Shown: positions 20,315-28,312 of the stretch, piece after piece
Position numbering within the stretch: position 1 is the stretch's first letter
Layout of the letters: each line of letters opens with the position of its first letter
From: a virus
Direction: 5' to 3' (one strand)
IMG/VR virus record: IMGVR_UViG_3300030430_002164
Location: 1-32,116 of that record
DNA length: 32,116 bases
Program-made: the position numbers and the translations under genes
The notes under the pieces: model-generated
What the model saw: only the letters and a program-made list of their open reading frames with translations
The model's database searches: none
What the model was told of the DNA's origin: nothing

Positions 20315-20340
20315 ATAACCCCTTATGAGAATATATAAGT

Positions 20341-20360
20341 GTATAGCCGTCAGGTTATAC
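20341..20360. other. Hairpin upstream of terL
   Basis: GTATAGCC (20341-20348) pairs with GGTTATAC (20353-20360) with one G-U, loop GTCA. A second small inverted repeat, TGAAC-ATCAG-GTTCA, lies about 75 bases downstream. The 140-base stretch between the terminator and terL holds no gene; it could carry a packaging site or terL control elements. Confidence 0.4.
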
Positions 20361-20466
20361 AAGTTCCGCACGAATCATACCATATCAGAAAATTATTTGT
20401 ACATGACCCCCCTTTTGTGTATATTGAACATCAGGTTCATGGTCCATGGAAAAATTTTTGTAAAAA

Positions 20467-21939
20467 ATGACACAAGCCCCTTTAAACATACCTGAAGAAA
20501 AATTACGCCACTATTTAAAGTTGATGGAAAAACAAAAGCAGTTAACGACTGCTGAACAAGCTCGTAGTGATTTTATGAAGTATGTCGGTGTGATATGGCA
20601 AGAATTTATAGAAGGCGAGCACCATAAAATAATGGCAAAAAAATTTAATGATTTGGCAACTGGCAAAATAAAACGCTTGATTGTAAACATGCCACCGAGA
20701 CATACAAAGTCTGAGTTTGCAAGTTACTTATTGCCGAGTTGGTTGATGGGCAAGAATCCAAAGTTAAAGATTATACAAGCTACCCACACTGGTGAACTAG
20801 CTGTTAGGTTTGGTCGTAAAGTCAGAAACTTGATGGCAAGTAACGATTACTCTCTGGTCTTTCCTGATGTTAAGTTGCGTGCCGACAGTCTCGCGGCAGG
20901 ACGTTGGGAGACAAATGATGGAGGAGAATATTTCGCGGCTGGAGTAGGTGGAGCGATAACTGGTCGTGGTGCAGATTTAATGATAATTGATGACCCACAC
21001 TCAGAACAAGATGCGTTATCACCGTCAGCTTTGGAATCTGCATATGAGTGGTACACCTCGGGTCCTCGCCAAAGATTGCAACCAGGAGGGGCGATCGTTA
21101 TCGTTATGACACGTTGGAGTGAGATCGATTTAACTGGTAAGCTTATAAAACAACAAGCACGAGATATATTAGCTGACCAGTGGGAAGTGATTGAGTTCCC
21201 TGCGATATTGCCAGACGGTAAAGCTATGTGGGGTAATTTTTGGAAAGTAGAAGAACTGTTAAAGGTCAAGGCATCATTGTCAGTAGGTAAGTGGGAAGCT
21301 CAATGGCAACAAAACCCTACCAGTGAAACAAGTGCTATATTGAAAAGAGAGTGGTGGCAAACTTGGACTAAGAAAGATATACCACCACTCAGTTACGTTA
21401 TGCAGAGTTATGATACTGCATTTAGTAAAAAAGAAACAGCAGATTTTTCAGCAATTACAACATGGGGTGTTTTTTACCCAGAGGAAGGTGGACCTCCTAA
21501 CATTATTCTTTGTGATGCTAGGCGTGGCAGATGGGACTTCCCTGAGTTGCGTAAAATAGCTATGGAAGAATATAAGTATTGGGAACCAGAATGTGTCTTG
21601 ATTGAGGCGAAAGCATCAGGTATGCCATTGACCCACGAACTACGGCAGATGGGCATTCCAATACAAAATTATAGTCCAAGTAGAGGTAACGATAAATTTA
21701 GTCGTGTAAATTCAGTTGCACCACTACTTGAATCTGGGTTAGTATGGTCACCAGATACTCGTTGGGCTGAAGAAGTTATTGAAGAATGTGCAAAGTTTCC
21801 AGCAGGAGAACACGATGACTTTGTTGATACTGTAACACAAGCCTTACGAAGATTTAGAGAGGGTGGTTTTATAACACACCCAGAGGATGAGGTATATGAG
21901 TATGATGGTCCAGGAAGAAGTAATGTATATTACGGTTGA
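20467..21939 (+). CDS. terL: Terminase large subunit
   Basis: A 490-residue packaging motor. The ATPase domain has a Walker A-type MPPRHTKS (residues 75-82), Walker B LMIIDDP (Asp175-176) and coupling motif VIVMTRWSEIDLTGK. The nuclease domain has SYDTAFS (Asp316), LIEAKASG and HDDFVDT (Asp450, 451, 454), the RNase H-like metal residues. It cuts concatemers and drives DNA into the prohead. The ATG has no obvious ribosome site. TerS lies 3.9 kb upstream, an unusual separation. Its 3' end overlaps the next small gene by 17 bases. Confidence 0.96.
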   Translation: MTQAPLNIPEEKLRHYLKLMEKQKQLTTAEQARSDFMKYVGVIWQEFIEGEHHKIMAKKFNDLATGKIKRLIVNMPPRHTKSEFASYLLPSWLMGKNPKLKIIQATHTGELAVRFGRKVRNLMASNDYSLVFPDVKLRADSLAAGRWETNDGGEYFAAGVGGAITGRGADLMIIDDPHSEQDALSPSALESAYEWYTSGPRQRLQPGGAIVIVMTRWSEIDLTGKLIKQQARDILADQWEVIEFPAILPDGKAMWGNFWKVEELLKVKASLSVGKWEAQWQQNPTSETSAILKREWWQTWTKKDIPPLSYVMQSYDTAFSKKETADFSAITTWGVFYPEEGGPPNIILCDARRGRWDFPELRKIAMEEYKYWEPECVLIEAKASGMPLTHELRQMGIPIQNYSPSRGNDKFSRVNSVAPLLESGLVWSPDTRWAEEVIEECAKFPAGEHDDFVDTVTQALRRFREGGFITHPEDEVYEYDGPGRSNVYYG

Positions 21940-22102
21940 TACTAAACCTAAAGAATTATTTGATGATATGTATTTACTGTATAGTATGTGGCAAGAAGAA
22001 GACCCAACCTACATTCCACCAAGTTCTAGCCAAACAAGAGAATTTGTGGCACAATTAATGAGAGACAAGTTTTATGTTGTCTCAGGAGATGGACATGGCT
22101 GA
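21923..22102 (+). CDS. Small protein between terL and portal, 59 aa
   Basis: I chose ATG 21923, which follows GGAAG, over an upstream in-frame ATG at 21887 inside terL. The protein starts MYITVDTKPKELFDDMYLLY and ends SQTREFVAQLMRDKFYVVSG. It overlaps terL by 17 bases and the portal gene by 8. The conserved-looking acidic/aromatic pattern and position suggest a small head-assembly or packaging factor, but no family is recognised. Confidence 0.6.
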   Translation: MYITVDTKPKELFDDMYLLYSMWQEEDPTYIPPSSSQTREFVAQLMRDKFYVVSGDGHG

Positions 22103-24461
22103 ACCAAAAAACCCTTATAATAATATTGATAAAGAGCTTACGTTAGTTGGCAATCCCGTTTTTGACGATGAGCCAGTGGATTTTGAAATGGAAGAACAAG
22201 AGGGTGATCCAAATTTAATGGAGATTACGGAACTTGAAGATGGGTCCGTTGAACTTGGCTCTCCAGAACAAGAAGTACAAGATACTGGGTTTATGGCAAA
22301 CCTTGCAGAACAATTAGAAGATGATGAGTTGGCTGGTGTCAGTGCTTACGTATTAGAAAAAGTAGACGAAGATAAAAATGCTAGGCAAGAATGGTTAGAT
22401 ACATACAGTCAAGGTTTAAATTTACTGGGCTTGAAATATGAAAGTCGTACAGAACCTTTTGATGGTGCTACTGGTGTAGTCCATCCAATGTTAAACGAAG
22501 CTGTTACACAGTTCCAAAGTCAAGCATATAAAGAATTACTTCCAGCGAAAGGTCCAGTACGCACACAAGTGATGGGGACAACAACACCAGATTTAGAAAA
22601 ACAAGCAGAACGTGTGCAAGATTATATGAATTACACAATTATGCACACCATGAAAGAATATGAAACTGAGTTTGACCAAATGTTATACTACTTGGGACTC
22701 GGTGGTAGTGCATTTAAAAAAGTTTATGTTGATCCACAGTTTGGTAGGCAAGTCAGTAAGTTTGTAGAAGCTAAAGATATGCTCGTTCCTTATAATGCAA
22801 GTGATCTTGACTCAGCAGATAGGGTTACACAGATCATAAATATGTCAGAAAATGAGTTTCGTAAGCTACAAGTAAACAAATTTTACAGAGATATTGAGAT
22901 ACAATCAAGTAAACCCGACCGAGATGACGTCGATGAGACAAAAGAATCAATTACTGGGGTGTATGCACAAGGAGATTATGAAGAAATACAGCTTTTTGAG
23001 TGCCACTGTTACCTTGATTTAGAAAAATTTGCCGATACAGACGAAAAAGGCGATGAAACTGGTATAAAATTACCATATATTGTTACAGTTAACGCTGATA
23101 ATGGCGAAGTTTTGTCAATTTACAGAAATTATGACGAAAATGATGCTTTTAAAAACAAAAAACAGTATTTTGTACACTATATCTTTACTCCTGGACTAGG
23201 TTTTTACGGGAATGGCTTGATACATTTGTTAGGTAACCTATCAAGAGCGGCGACAGCTAATTTAAGACAATTAATTGACTCAGGTACACTAGCTAATATG
23301 CCATCTGGTTTTAAAGCTAGGGGATTACGAATAAAAAATGATGATGAACCGTTACGTCCTGGAGAATGGCGTGATGTTGATGTTGTTGGCGATCAACTTA
23401 AAAATTCATTCTTTAACCTCCCCTACCAAGAACCGAGTGGTACACTGTTTCAGCTACTCGGCTTCGTGGTTCAGGCGGCTCAAAAGTTTGTCGGCACTAC
23501 AGATATGGGAACTGGTAATTTAAATAGTCAAGAGATGCCAGTTGGTACAACAATAGCTTTATTAGAAAGAGGTAGTCGTATTATAAGTGCAGTGCATAAA
23601 CGTCTGTACAATAGTATGAAACAAGAATTTAAATTAATATCAGATTTAATCTCACAAGAAGGTGGTTCTTACCCTTACACTGAAGAAGGTGACAAAGCTA
23701 GTGATTTTAGTGAGCGTATTGATATTATACCAGTTGCTAATCCTAACATATTTAGTATGTCTCAACGTATAAGTTTAGCTCAAGAACAATTAAAATTAGC
23801 AAGTAGTAAACCAGAGATGCACAATTTATACGAAGCCTACAGAAGAGTCTATAATAGTTTAGGCGTTGACAATGTTGAGCAACTATTACCTCCGCCTCCA
23901 CAACCACAACCTATGAGTGCAGTAATCGAGAATGGTAAAGTCATGTCAGCGTTGGGAGGGCAAATGCAATTAAAAGCGTTCCCAGATCAGGACCATGATG
24001 CACACATATCAACACATTTAAGTTATATGTCAAGTCAGATTGTTCGTGCAAATCCTGCTATGCTAAACATATTACAACAACATATATTTGAACATATCGG
24101 TATGAAAGCCAACATGCAAGTACAGATGGAAGCACAACAAGGCATGGATCCAAACATGTTACAAAATAGGTTAGCACAAATAGAAGCAGAACTTACAGCA
24201 CAATATTTTGAACAAGAAGCACAAGTATTAGGTGGTGGACAACGTGACCCATTAGTTGACTTAAAAGCAAAAGAGTTACAACTAAAAGAGCAAGCACAAA
24301 TGCAAGAGGCTATGAATGATGCTGAACAATTAAAACTTAATAAAGAAAAACTACAAGCCAATACTTTAATACAAAAAGATCGTATCGATACAACCGAAGA
24401 TATAGCTAATATGAGAGCACAAAATGCTAGGTTTATTGTAGAACAAAGGAATAAGGGATGA
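22095..24461 (+). CDS. Portal protein (P22-like, long form)
   Basis: A 788-residue protein starting at ATG 22095, 6 bases after AGGAG; upstream in-frame ATGs at 22074 and 22089 overlap that site. An acidic N-terminus is followed by the portal core (RTEPFDGATGVVHPMLNEAV, GLGFYGNGLIHLLGNLSRAA, MGTGNLNSQEMPVGTTIALL). The C-terminal 150 residues form a Gln-rich helical/coiled-coil barrel region (QMQMEAQQGM..., EQAQMQEAMNDAEQLKLNKE), like podovirus P22-type portals. It is the DNA channel at the unique capsid vertex. Length suits a long P22-like portal. Confidence 0.9.
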   Translation: MAEPKNPYNNIDKELTLVGNPVFDDEPVDFEMEEQEGDPNLMEITELEDGSVELGSPEQEVQDTGFMANLAEQLEDDELAGVSAYVLEKVDEDKNARQEWLDTYSQGLNLLGLKYESRTEPFDGATGVVHPMLNEAVTQFQSQAYKELLPAKGPVRTQVMGTTTPDLEKQAERVQDYMNYTIMHTMKEYETEFDQMLYYLGLGGSAFKKVYVDPQFGRQVSKFVEAKDMLVPYNASDLDSADRVTQIINMSENEFRKLQVNKFYRDIEIQSSKPDRDDVDETKESITGVYAQGDYEEIQLFECHCYLDLEKFADTDEKGDETGIKLPYIVTVNADNGEVLSIYRNYDENDAFKNKKQYFVHYIFTPGLGFYGNGLIHLLGNLSRAATANLRQLIDSGTLANMPSGFKARGLRIKNDDEPLRPGEWRDVDVVGDQLKNSFFNLPYQEPSGTLFQLLGFVVQAAQKFVGTTDMGTGNLNSQEMPVGTTIALLERGSRIISAVHKRLYNSMKQEFKLISDLISQEGGSYPYTEEGDKASDFSERIDIIPVANPNIFSMSQRISLAQEQLKLASSKPEMHNLYEAYRRVYNSLGVDNVEQLLPPPPQPQPMSAVIENGKVMSALGGQMQLKAFPDQDHDAHISTHLSYMSSQIVRANPAMLNILQQHIFEHIGMKANMQVQMEAQQGMDPNMLQNRLAQIEAELTAQYFEQEAQVLGGGQRDPLVDLKAKELQLKEQAQMQEAMNDAEQLKLNKEKLQANTLIQKDRIDTTEDIANMRAQNARFIVEQRNKG

Positions 24462-25228
24462 GCGATATTGGTTTAGCTGGAGGCGTTACTAGCACCAGTC
24501 CAGGATTTAGTGATTTAAGTTCAGCACAATCAGATGTTGGATTTACTGGTAGTGATCAACCTACTTATTATACTGGCACTAACATTAGAAGAACGCCAGT
24601 GCGTTCTATACCAACAGCACAACTTAATTTATTTGATTTATTAAAAGGTGTGACTAGTAAAAAAGTTGCAAAAACTGTAGGCGATATGATTGTGCCAGGA
24701 AGAAATACACCATTAGGTGTTTTTAGTGTTCTAGCGAGAAACCCGACCGTATCTGTTATGAATGCTATAGCTGGAGCCATGATGAATATGAATAAAAACG
24801 TACAGCAAAAAACTTCAGGTTTATTGGGTGGGTTAAAAGATGAAGCTGACAAAGCTAAAACTGGAGATGCTGTGGGTTCTATGTATGATGCTTTTGGTAA
24901 TATTGTTACAGTTCCAAATGCACCTGTCACAGTTGAAAAATTAGATCCTTTTGGTGAAGGTGATTTTCCCACTGTAAAAGGAGCTTACAGCCAACCTCAA
25001 TTTACTTTTAATCCTAATGAAAAAGTTCAGCCCCTTAATGAAATGATGTATGATGCTATGGGAATGAAAAATCAAAAATTTGCGTTTGATATTACAGATC
25101 CTGCCTTTGAGGCAAAAGACTTTGCTCCTGGAGGTATTTTTTCTGTACTGGGTGGCGATAGGACTGGCAATATTAGGCGTGAGGTTTCACCAGATGGTCG
25201 TGTTAGTTTAATAGACGTAGGTATTTAA
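24458..25228 (+). CDS. Hypothetical protein after portal, 256 aa
   Basis: Start overlaps the portal stop by four bases (ATGA). The N-terminal 40 residues are Gly/Ser/Thr-rich and probably disordered. The middle has Ala/Met-rich helices (NAIAGAMMNMNKNVQQKTSG) and the C-terminus has DAFGNIVTVP and SPDGRVSLIDVGI. Position suggests a head or internal virion protein. No family recognised. Confidence 0.7.
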   Translation: MSDIGLAGGVTSTSPGFSDLSSAQSDVGFTGSDQPTYYTGTNIRRTPVRSIPTAQLNLFDLLKGVTSKKVAKTVGDMIVPGRNTPLGVFSVLARNPTVSVMNAIAGAMMNMNKNVQQKTSGLLGGLKDEADKAKTGDAVGSMYDAFGNIVTVPNAPVTVEKLDPFGEGDFPTVKGAYSQPQFTFNPNEKVQPLNEMMYDAMGMKNQKFAFDITDPAFEAKDFAPGGIFSVLGGDRTGNIRREVSPDGRVSLIDVGI

Positions 25229-25241
25229 AAAGGAGAGTAAA

Positions 25242-25535
25242 ATGAGCGATAGATTAAAAGAGCTACAAGAACAATTAAAAGAGCTTGATCCAGACAACCC
25301 AAACTACGATGATTTAAAAGACATGCTTGAAGATGATATTCGTAGAATGACAGAAGGTGGTATGGCTAAAGGTGGTGTAGTGCCAACTTCTAAAATGACA
25401 AGACAAAAATTTAGTATGGGTGGTTCCGTAAGAATGCGAGCTAGAGATAATCGTGCCGACATGGAAGCAGGAGGCATGGTAAGTCGTGGTGGTAGAATGT
25501 CAAGGCAAGGTATTAAGTTTAAAGGTGTTAAGTGA
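25242..25535 (+). CDS. Small Gly/Met/Arg-rich protein, 97 aa
   Basis: An N-terminal charged helix (RLKELQEQLKELDPDNPNYD) is followed by GG-M-rich repeats (EGGMAKGGVV, SMGGSV, AGGMVSRGGRMSRQGIKF). Such GGMAxGG motifs are common in small proteins of the head region of marine phages. The AAGGAGAG ribosome site is strong. Function unknown, possibly virion-associated. Confidence 0.7.
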   Translation: MSDRLKELQEQLKELDPDNPNYDDLKDMLEDDIRRMTEGGMAKGGVVPTSKMTRQKFSMGGSVRMRARDNRADMEAGGMVSRGGRMSRQGIKFKGVK

Positions 25536-25729
25536 AGCCAGCCTTCGTATTGATGTGTTATTTATCAGGAGCTCCTGCTGGAGTACTGCATTTTGAAAAC
25601 GTCAATACATGTGGTTATTTTAAAAAACATCTTAACGAACAGTATGTTGTCATTGGTGAAGATCAAAAAAGATACTCATGCTTTTGTAAATTAGTTAAGG
25701 TAGATGAAAAAAGAGTGAGGCTCTGGTAA
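25532..25729 (+). CDS. Small Cys-containing, possibly exported protein, 65 aa
   Basis: GTG start overlapping the previous stop. N-terminal hydrophobic segment KPAFVLMCYLSGAPAGVLHF could be a signal peptide. Cys residues follow (CGYFKKH, YSCFCKLVK). The next gene starts on the last base of its stop. Lying just before a holin gene, it might belong to the lysis functions, but this is only context. Confidence 0.58.
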   Translation: MKPAFVLMCYLSGAPAGVLHFENVNTCGYFKKHLNEQYVVIGEDQKRYSCFCKLVKVDEKRVRLW

Positions 25730-26136
25730 TGTTACAAGCACTAATTGGTCCAGCTACAAAACTCCTTGGTAAGTTTATAGAGGACAAAGATACAAAAAAT
25801 AAGTTAGCACACGACCTTGCTACGATGGCAGAGAAACATGCACAAGCGTTAGCCAAAGGTCAAATACAAGCAAACACAGAACAAGCCAAACACCCTAGTT
25901 TATTTGTTGCAGGAGCAAGACCTGCGATTATGTGGATCTGTGCATTAGGTCTATTAACACAGTTTTTTATTATGCCTATTGCAGAGTGGGCGACTGCCAT
26001 ATGGTTGCCTGAAACACGTCTGCCTGAATTAAATACTGGCGAACTGATGACACTTACGTTATCATTATTAGGACTAGGTGGTATGCGAAGTTTTGAAAAA
26101 ACAAAAGGAGTAGCAAGAGAAAACCTTAAAAAATGA
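25729..26136 (+). CDS. 3TM holin of the gene-transfer-agent type
   Basis: A 135-residue protein. N-terminal amphipathic helix, then HPSLFVAGARPAIMWICALG and a membrane segment (about 66-84), and the characteristic LNTGELMTLTLSLLGLGGMRSFEKTKGV with a second hydrophobic segment at about 105-120. This matches the GTA_holin_3TM family, known from gene transfer agents and phages of alphaproteobacteria. It would form lesions in the inner membrane for release. No endolysin is recognisable next to it. ATG overlaps the previous stop. Confidence 0.85.
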   Translation: MLQALIGPATKLLGKFIEDKDTKNKLAHDLATMAEKHAQALAKGQIQANTEQAKHPSLFVAGARPAIMWICALGLLTQFFIMPIAEWATAIWLPETRLPELNTGELMTLTLSLLGLGGMRSFEKTKGVARENLKK

Positions 26137-26174
26137 CAGGAATGTTCATTATTAGAGCGTTGGAGATGTTTGAT

Positions 26175-26312
26175 ATGAGTTTATATAGGAATATACATGC
26201 AAAGAGAAAAAGAATCAAAGCAGGAAGTGGCGAAAAAATGCGTAAACCAGGACAGAAGGGTCGTCCAACTGCTCAACATTTTAAAGCGGCGAAGAGAACA
26301 AAGAGAAAGTAA
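26175..26312 (+). CDS. Very basic small protein, 45 aa
   Basis: ATG 26175 begins MSLYRNIHAKRKRIKAGSGE and matches the MSLYxNIxxKRKxxKAG start of small proteins from marine phage head modules. An in-frame ATG at 26133 that overlaps the holin stop would give 59 residues. About a third of the residues are Lys or Arg. It may bind nucleic acid or neutralise packaged DNA; this is inference. Confidence 0.62.
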   Translation: MSLYRNIHAKRKRIKAGSGEKMRKPGQKGRPTAQHFKAAKRTKRK

Positions 26313-26362
26313 ATGTGCAGGATCTGTTCAGACATTTAAACATACACGCTAGGGTGAGTTAT

Positions 26363-26485
26363 ATGAAACAAAAAATAAAAAAAGTAGCTAGAAAATTAGA
26401 AAAAGCATCAAAAGCTCATGCAAGTCAAGCAAAGACATTAAAAAGTTTATTGAAAAATGGCAAAAAGAAAAACAAAAGATCCTAA
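26363..26485 (+). CDS. Lysine-rich helical peptide, 40 aa
   Basis: MKQKIKKVARKLEKASKAHA followed by SQAKTLKSLLKNGKKKNKRS. A strongly basic amphipathic helix, similar to small proteins in this position in other marine phages. GGTGAG lies upstream of the ATG. It overlaps the next gene by 29 bases. Confidence 0.6.
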   Translation: MKQKIKKVARKLEKASKAHASQAKTLKSLLKNGKKKNKRS

Positions 26486-26759
26486 AGTAGGCACTGGCAA
26501 AAAACCTAAAGGATCTGGAAGGAGATTATATACCGATGAAAATCCAAAAGATACTGTTAGCATTAAGTACGCTACTCCAGCAGACGCTAGGGCTACTGTT
26601 GCAAAAGTTAAAAGAATTAAAAAACCTTATGCTCGCAAAATTCAAATCCTTACGGTTGTCGAACAAAGAGCAAAGTTTGGAGGTAAGCCTATCCAAGCCA
26701 AAATCGCAAAAAAAGGGAAAGAAGCCCTCCAAAAGCAAAGGAAAAAAGTAAAAAAATAA
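26457..26759 (+). CDS. Basic protein with KPKGSGRRLYTDENP motif, 100 aa
   Basis: KKPKGSGRRLYTDENPKDTV is a motif I recognise from small marine phage proteins (possibly DUF5872-like). The rest is rich in Lys and Ala, with FGGKPIQAKIAKKGKEALQK at the C-terminus. Probably a virion or DNA-associated protein of unknown function. Confidence 0.68.
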   Translation: MAKRKTKDPKVGTGKKPKGSGRRLYTDENPKDTVSIKYATPADARATVAKVKRIKKPYARKIQILTVVEQRAKFGGKPIQAKIAKKGKEALQKQRKKVKK

Positions 26760-26948
26760 ATGGATCTTTACATTTATGATAGAATAGTTAATATTCTAAA
26801 AGAGAGGCAGAGAAGTTTAGAAGAACAATTACTGCATGGTAGTGTAGAAAACTTTGAAGCCTACAAGGAAGTGAGAGCTAGACTCTCAGAACTTGCAACA
26901 TTACAACAAGAGGTAAAACTCTTGCTCAAAAAGGTGGAAGATGAGTAA
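26760..26948 (+). CDS. Small coiled-coil protein, 62 aa
   Basis: Starts directly after the previous stop. Almost entirely helical with heptad character (NILKERQRSLEEQLLHGSVE, RARLSELATLQQEVKLLLKK). Overlaps the co-chaperonin gene by 8 bases. Function unknown; small coiled-coil proteins of this kind often precede head genes in marine phages. Confidence 0.65.
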   Translation: MDLYIYDRIVNILKERQRSLEEQLLHGSVENFEAYKEVRARLSELATLQQEVKLLLKKVEDE

Positions 26949-27360
26949 AATTATATTACCAAAGAGGTTACAAAAAAAGTTTCCTCCAAAACAAGAAGAA
27001 CAAGAGCCCCAACAAAAATCACTAGAAAAAATGCCAGAACCTACTGGGTGGCGGATTTTAATTTTGCCTTATAAAGGAAAAGCAAAAACAGATGGTGGTG
27101 TTTTGTTACCAGACCAAGCAGTTGAGCGTGAAGCGTTGGCTACTGTTTGTGGCTATGTTTTAAAAATGGGTCCTCTTGCATACCAAGACAAAGATAAGTT
27201 TGGTGAAAATAGCACTCCATGGTGTAAAGAAAAAGACTGGGTAATTTTTGGTAGGTATGCTGGAAGTCGTTTTCGTATAGAAGGTGGCGAAGTAAGATTA
27301 TTAAATGATGATGAAATACTAGCAACAATTAGCAACCCTGAAGATATTTTGCATACATAG
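26941..27360 (+). CDS. GroES-like co-chaperonin (cpn10)
   Basis: A 139-residue protein. After a 30-residue charged, Gln-rich N-terminus, PTGWRILILPYKGKAKTDGG, LLPDQAVEREALATVCGYVL, DWVIFGRYAGSRFRIEGGEV and LLNDDEILATI reproduce the GroES beta-barrel, with a mobile-loop-like segment at KAKTDGGVLLPD. It would work with host GroEL to fold the capsid protein, as T4 Gp31 does. Directly upstream of the scaffold gene, which fits that role. Confidence 0.88.
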   Translation: MSKIILPKRLQKKFPPKQEEQEPQQKSLEKMPEPTGWRILILPYKGKAKTDGGVLLPDQAVEREALATVCGYVLKMGPLAYQDKDKFGENSTPWCKEKDWVIFGRYAGSRFRIEGGEVRLLNDDEILATISNPEDILHT

Positions 27361-27369
27361 GAGAAACAA

Positions 27370-28302
27370 ATGGCTGAAGCAAAACAAAAAGACTTACCTT
27401 TAGAGGAAGAAAATGAAGAAGTTGAAGTTGACTTACAAGAAACCAAAGAAGAACCTGAAGTTGAAAAAGCTGAAGAAACCAAAGTTGAAAAAGCTGAAGA
27501 GGAAAACACCGAAGGCAAGTTAGACGGATACAGCAAAAAGGTCAGGAAACGTATAGAGGACATGACCTATAAATTAAGAGAAGCTGAAAGACGTGAAAAA
27601 GCGGCGATTGAATATGCTCAAGGTTTACAGAAAGAAAACAAAGCTCTGCAAGAACGTAGCCAAACTATTGATGATTCTTATATAAAAGAATATGATGCAA
27701 GAGTTACAAGTGAAGAATCTACACTTAAAACAAAACTTGCGGAAGCTATAACTGCTGGAGATGTTGATGCTCAAGTTAATATAAATAAAGACTTGGCGAG
27801 ATTAGCAGTAGAAGCTGAAAGACTAAATAAAGCTAAAGTTGACAGAGAACAAAAAGTAAAAGAGCAAGAAGTCAAACCAGAACAAGCACAACAAGCACAA
27901 CAAGCACCAAAACAAGTGCATCCAAAAGCTCAGGCGTGGGCTCAAAAAAACACATGGTTTGGGTCAGATGAGCCAATGACTCTAACAGCTTTTAGTATAC
28001 ATAATGAATTAGTTAGGGCAAATGGTGAACAATATGCCTTGACAGATGAGTATTATACAACTATTGATGCAAAAATGCGTGAGGCTTTTCCGCATAAATT
28101 TGATGAACAAGATGTTGATACTACAGAAACACCACAAGAAAAAACAGTTGTAAACACCCCAGTAGCAGGAGCAACAAGGTCAAATCCAGGAAAAAGTGGA
28201 AAAAAAGTGACCTTATCAAAATCAGAGGTTGCAATCGCAAAGAAACTTGGTGTATCATTACAACAATACGCTAAACAAAAACAGAATTTAGCAAGAACGT
28301 GA
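27370..28302 (+). CDS. Capsid scaffolding protein
   Basis: A 310-residue acidic, mostly helical protein. The N-terminus carries Glu/Lys repeats (EVEKAEETKVEKAEEENTEG), the middle is coiled coil (KLREAERREKAAIEYAQGLQ), followed by a QAQQAQQAP repeat, and the C-terminus is basic (GKSGKKVTLSKSEVAIAKKL), as needed to bind the coat. HPKAQAWAQKNTWFGSDEPM is typical of phage scaffolds. It lies between portal and major capsid genes. It guides prohead assembly and is then removed. Confidence 0.82.
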   Translation: MAEAKQKDLPLEEENEEVEVDLQETKEEPEVEKAEETKVEKAEEENTEGKLDGYSKKVRKRIEDMTYKLREAERREKAAIEYAQGLQKENKALQERSQTIDDSYIKEYDARVTSEESTLKTKLAEAITAGDVDAQVNINKDLARLAVEAERLNKAKVDREQKVKEQEVKPEQAQQAQQAPKQVHPKAQAWAQKNTWFGSDEPMTLTAFSIHNELVRANGEQYALTDEYYTTIDAKMREAFPHKFDEQDVDTTETPQEKTVVNTPVAGATRSNPGKSGKKVTLSKSEVAIAKKLGVSLQQYAKQKQNLART

Positions 28303-28312
28303 GGGAGACAAT

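Larger units (their letters stand above)
19548..20326. other. GA/TC-free block: 779 bases without a GA or TC dinucleotide
   Basis: Reading base by base, the last TC is at 19546-19547 and the first GA after it is at 20327-20328. Nothing between them contains GA or TC on either strand. By hand count, the first 240 bases of the neighbouring terL region (20461-20700) hold about 17 GA and 2 TC, so roughly 60 would be expected here. The block includes an 18-base alternating purine-pyrimidine tract at its left edge, promoter, leader, gene 19702-20244, terminator and short palindromes on both sides. TGA stops are impossible inside it. The avoidance extends through synonymous codons, codon junctions and non-coding DNA. 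Confidence 0.97.

Noticed and set aside
20847-21269. 140-codon antisense open frame within terL
   Set aside because: It is a shadow of the clearly coding terminase frame, with no ribosome site and no known motif.
24035-24361. 108-codon Cys/Ser-rich antisense frame in the portal gene
   Set aside because: Its composition follows from the Gln/Ala-rich coiled-coil codons on the other strand; no ribosome site.
26313-26339. 8-codon frame MCRICSDI after the 26175 gene
   Set aside because: Too short, no ribosome site and no conservation evidence.
27430-27512. Tandem Glu/Lys repeats as a possible CRISPR or DNA repeat element
   Set aside because: They lie in frame in the acidic N-terminus of the scaffold protein and reflect its composition (VEKAEE units).
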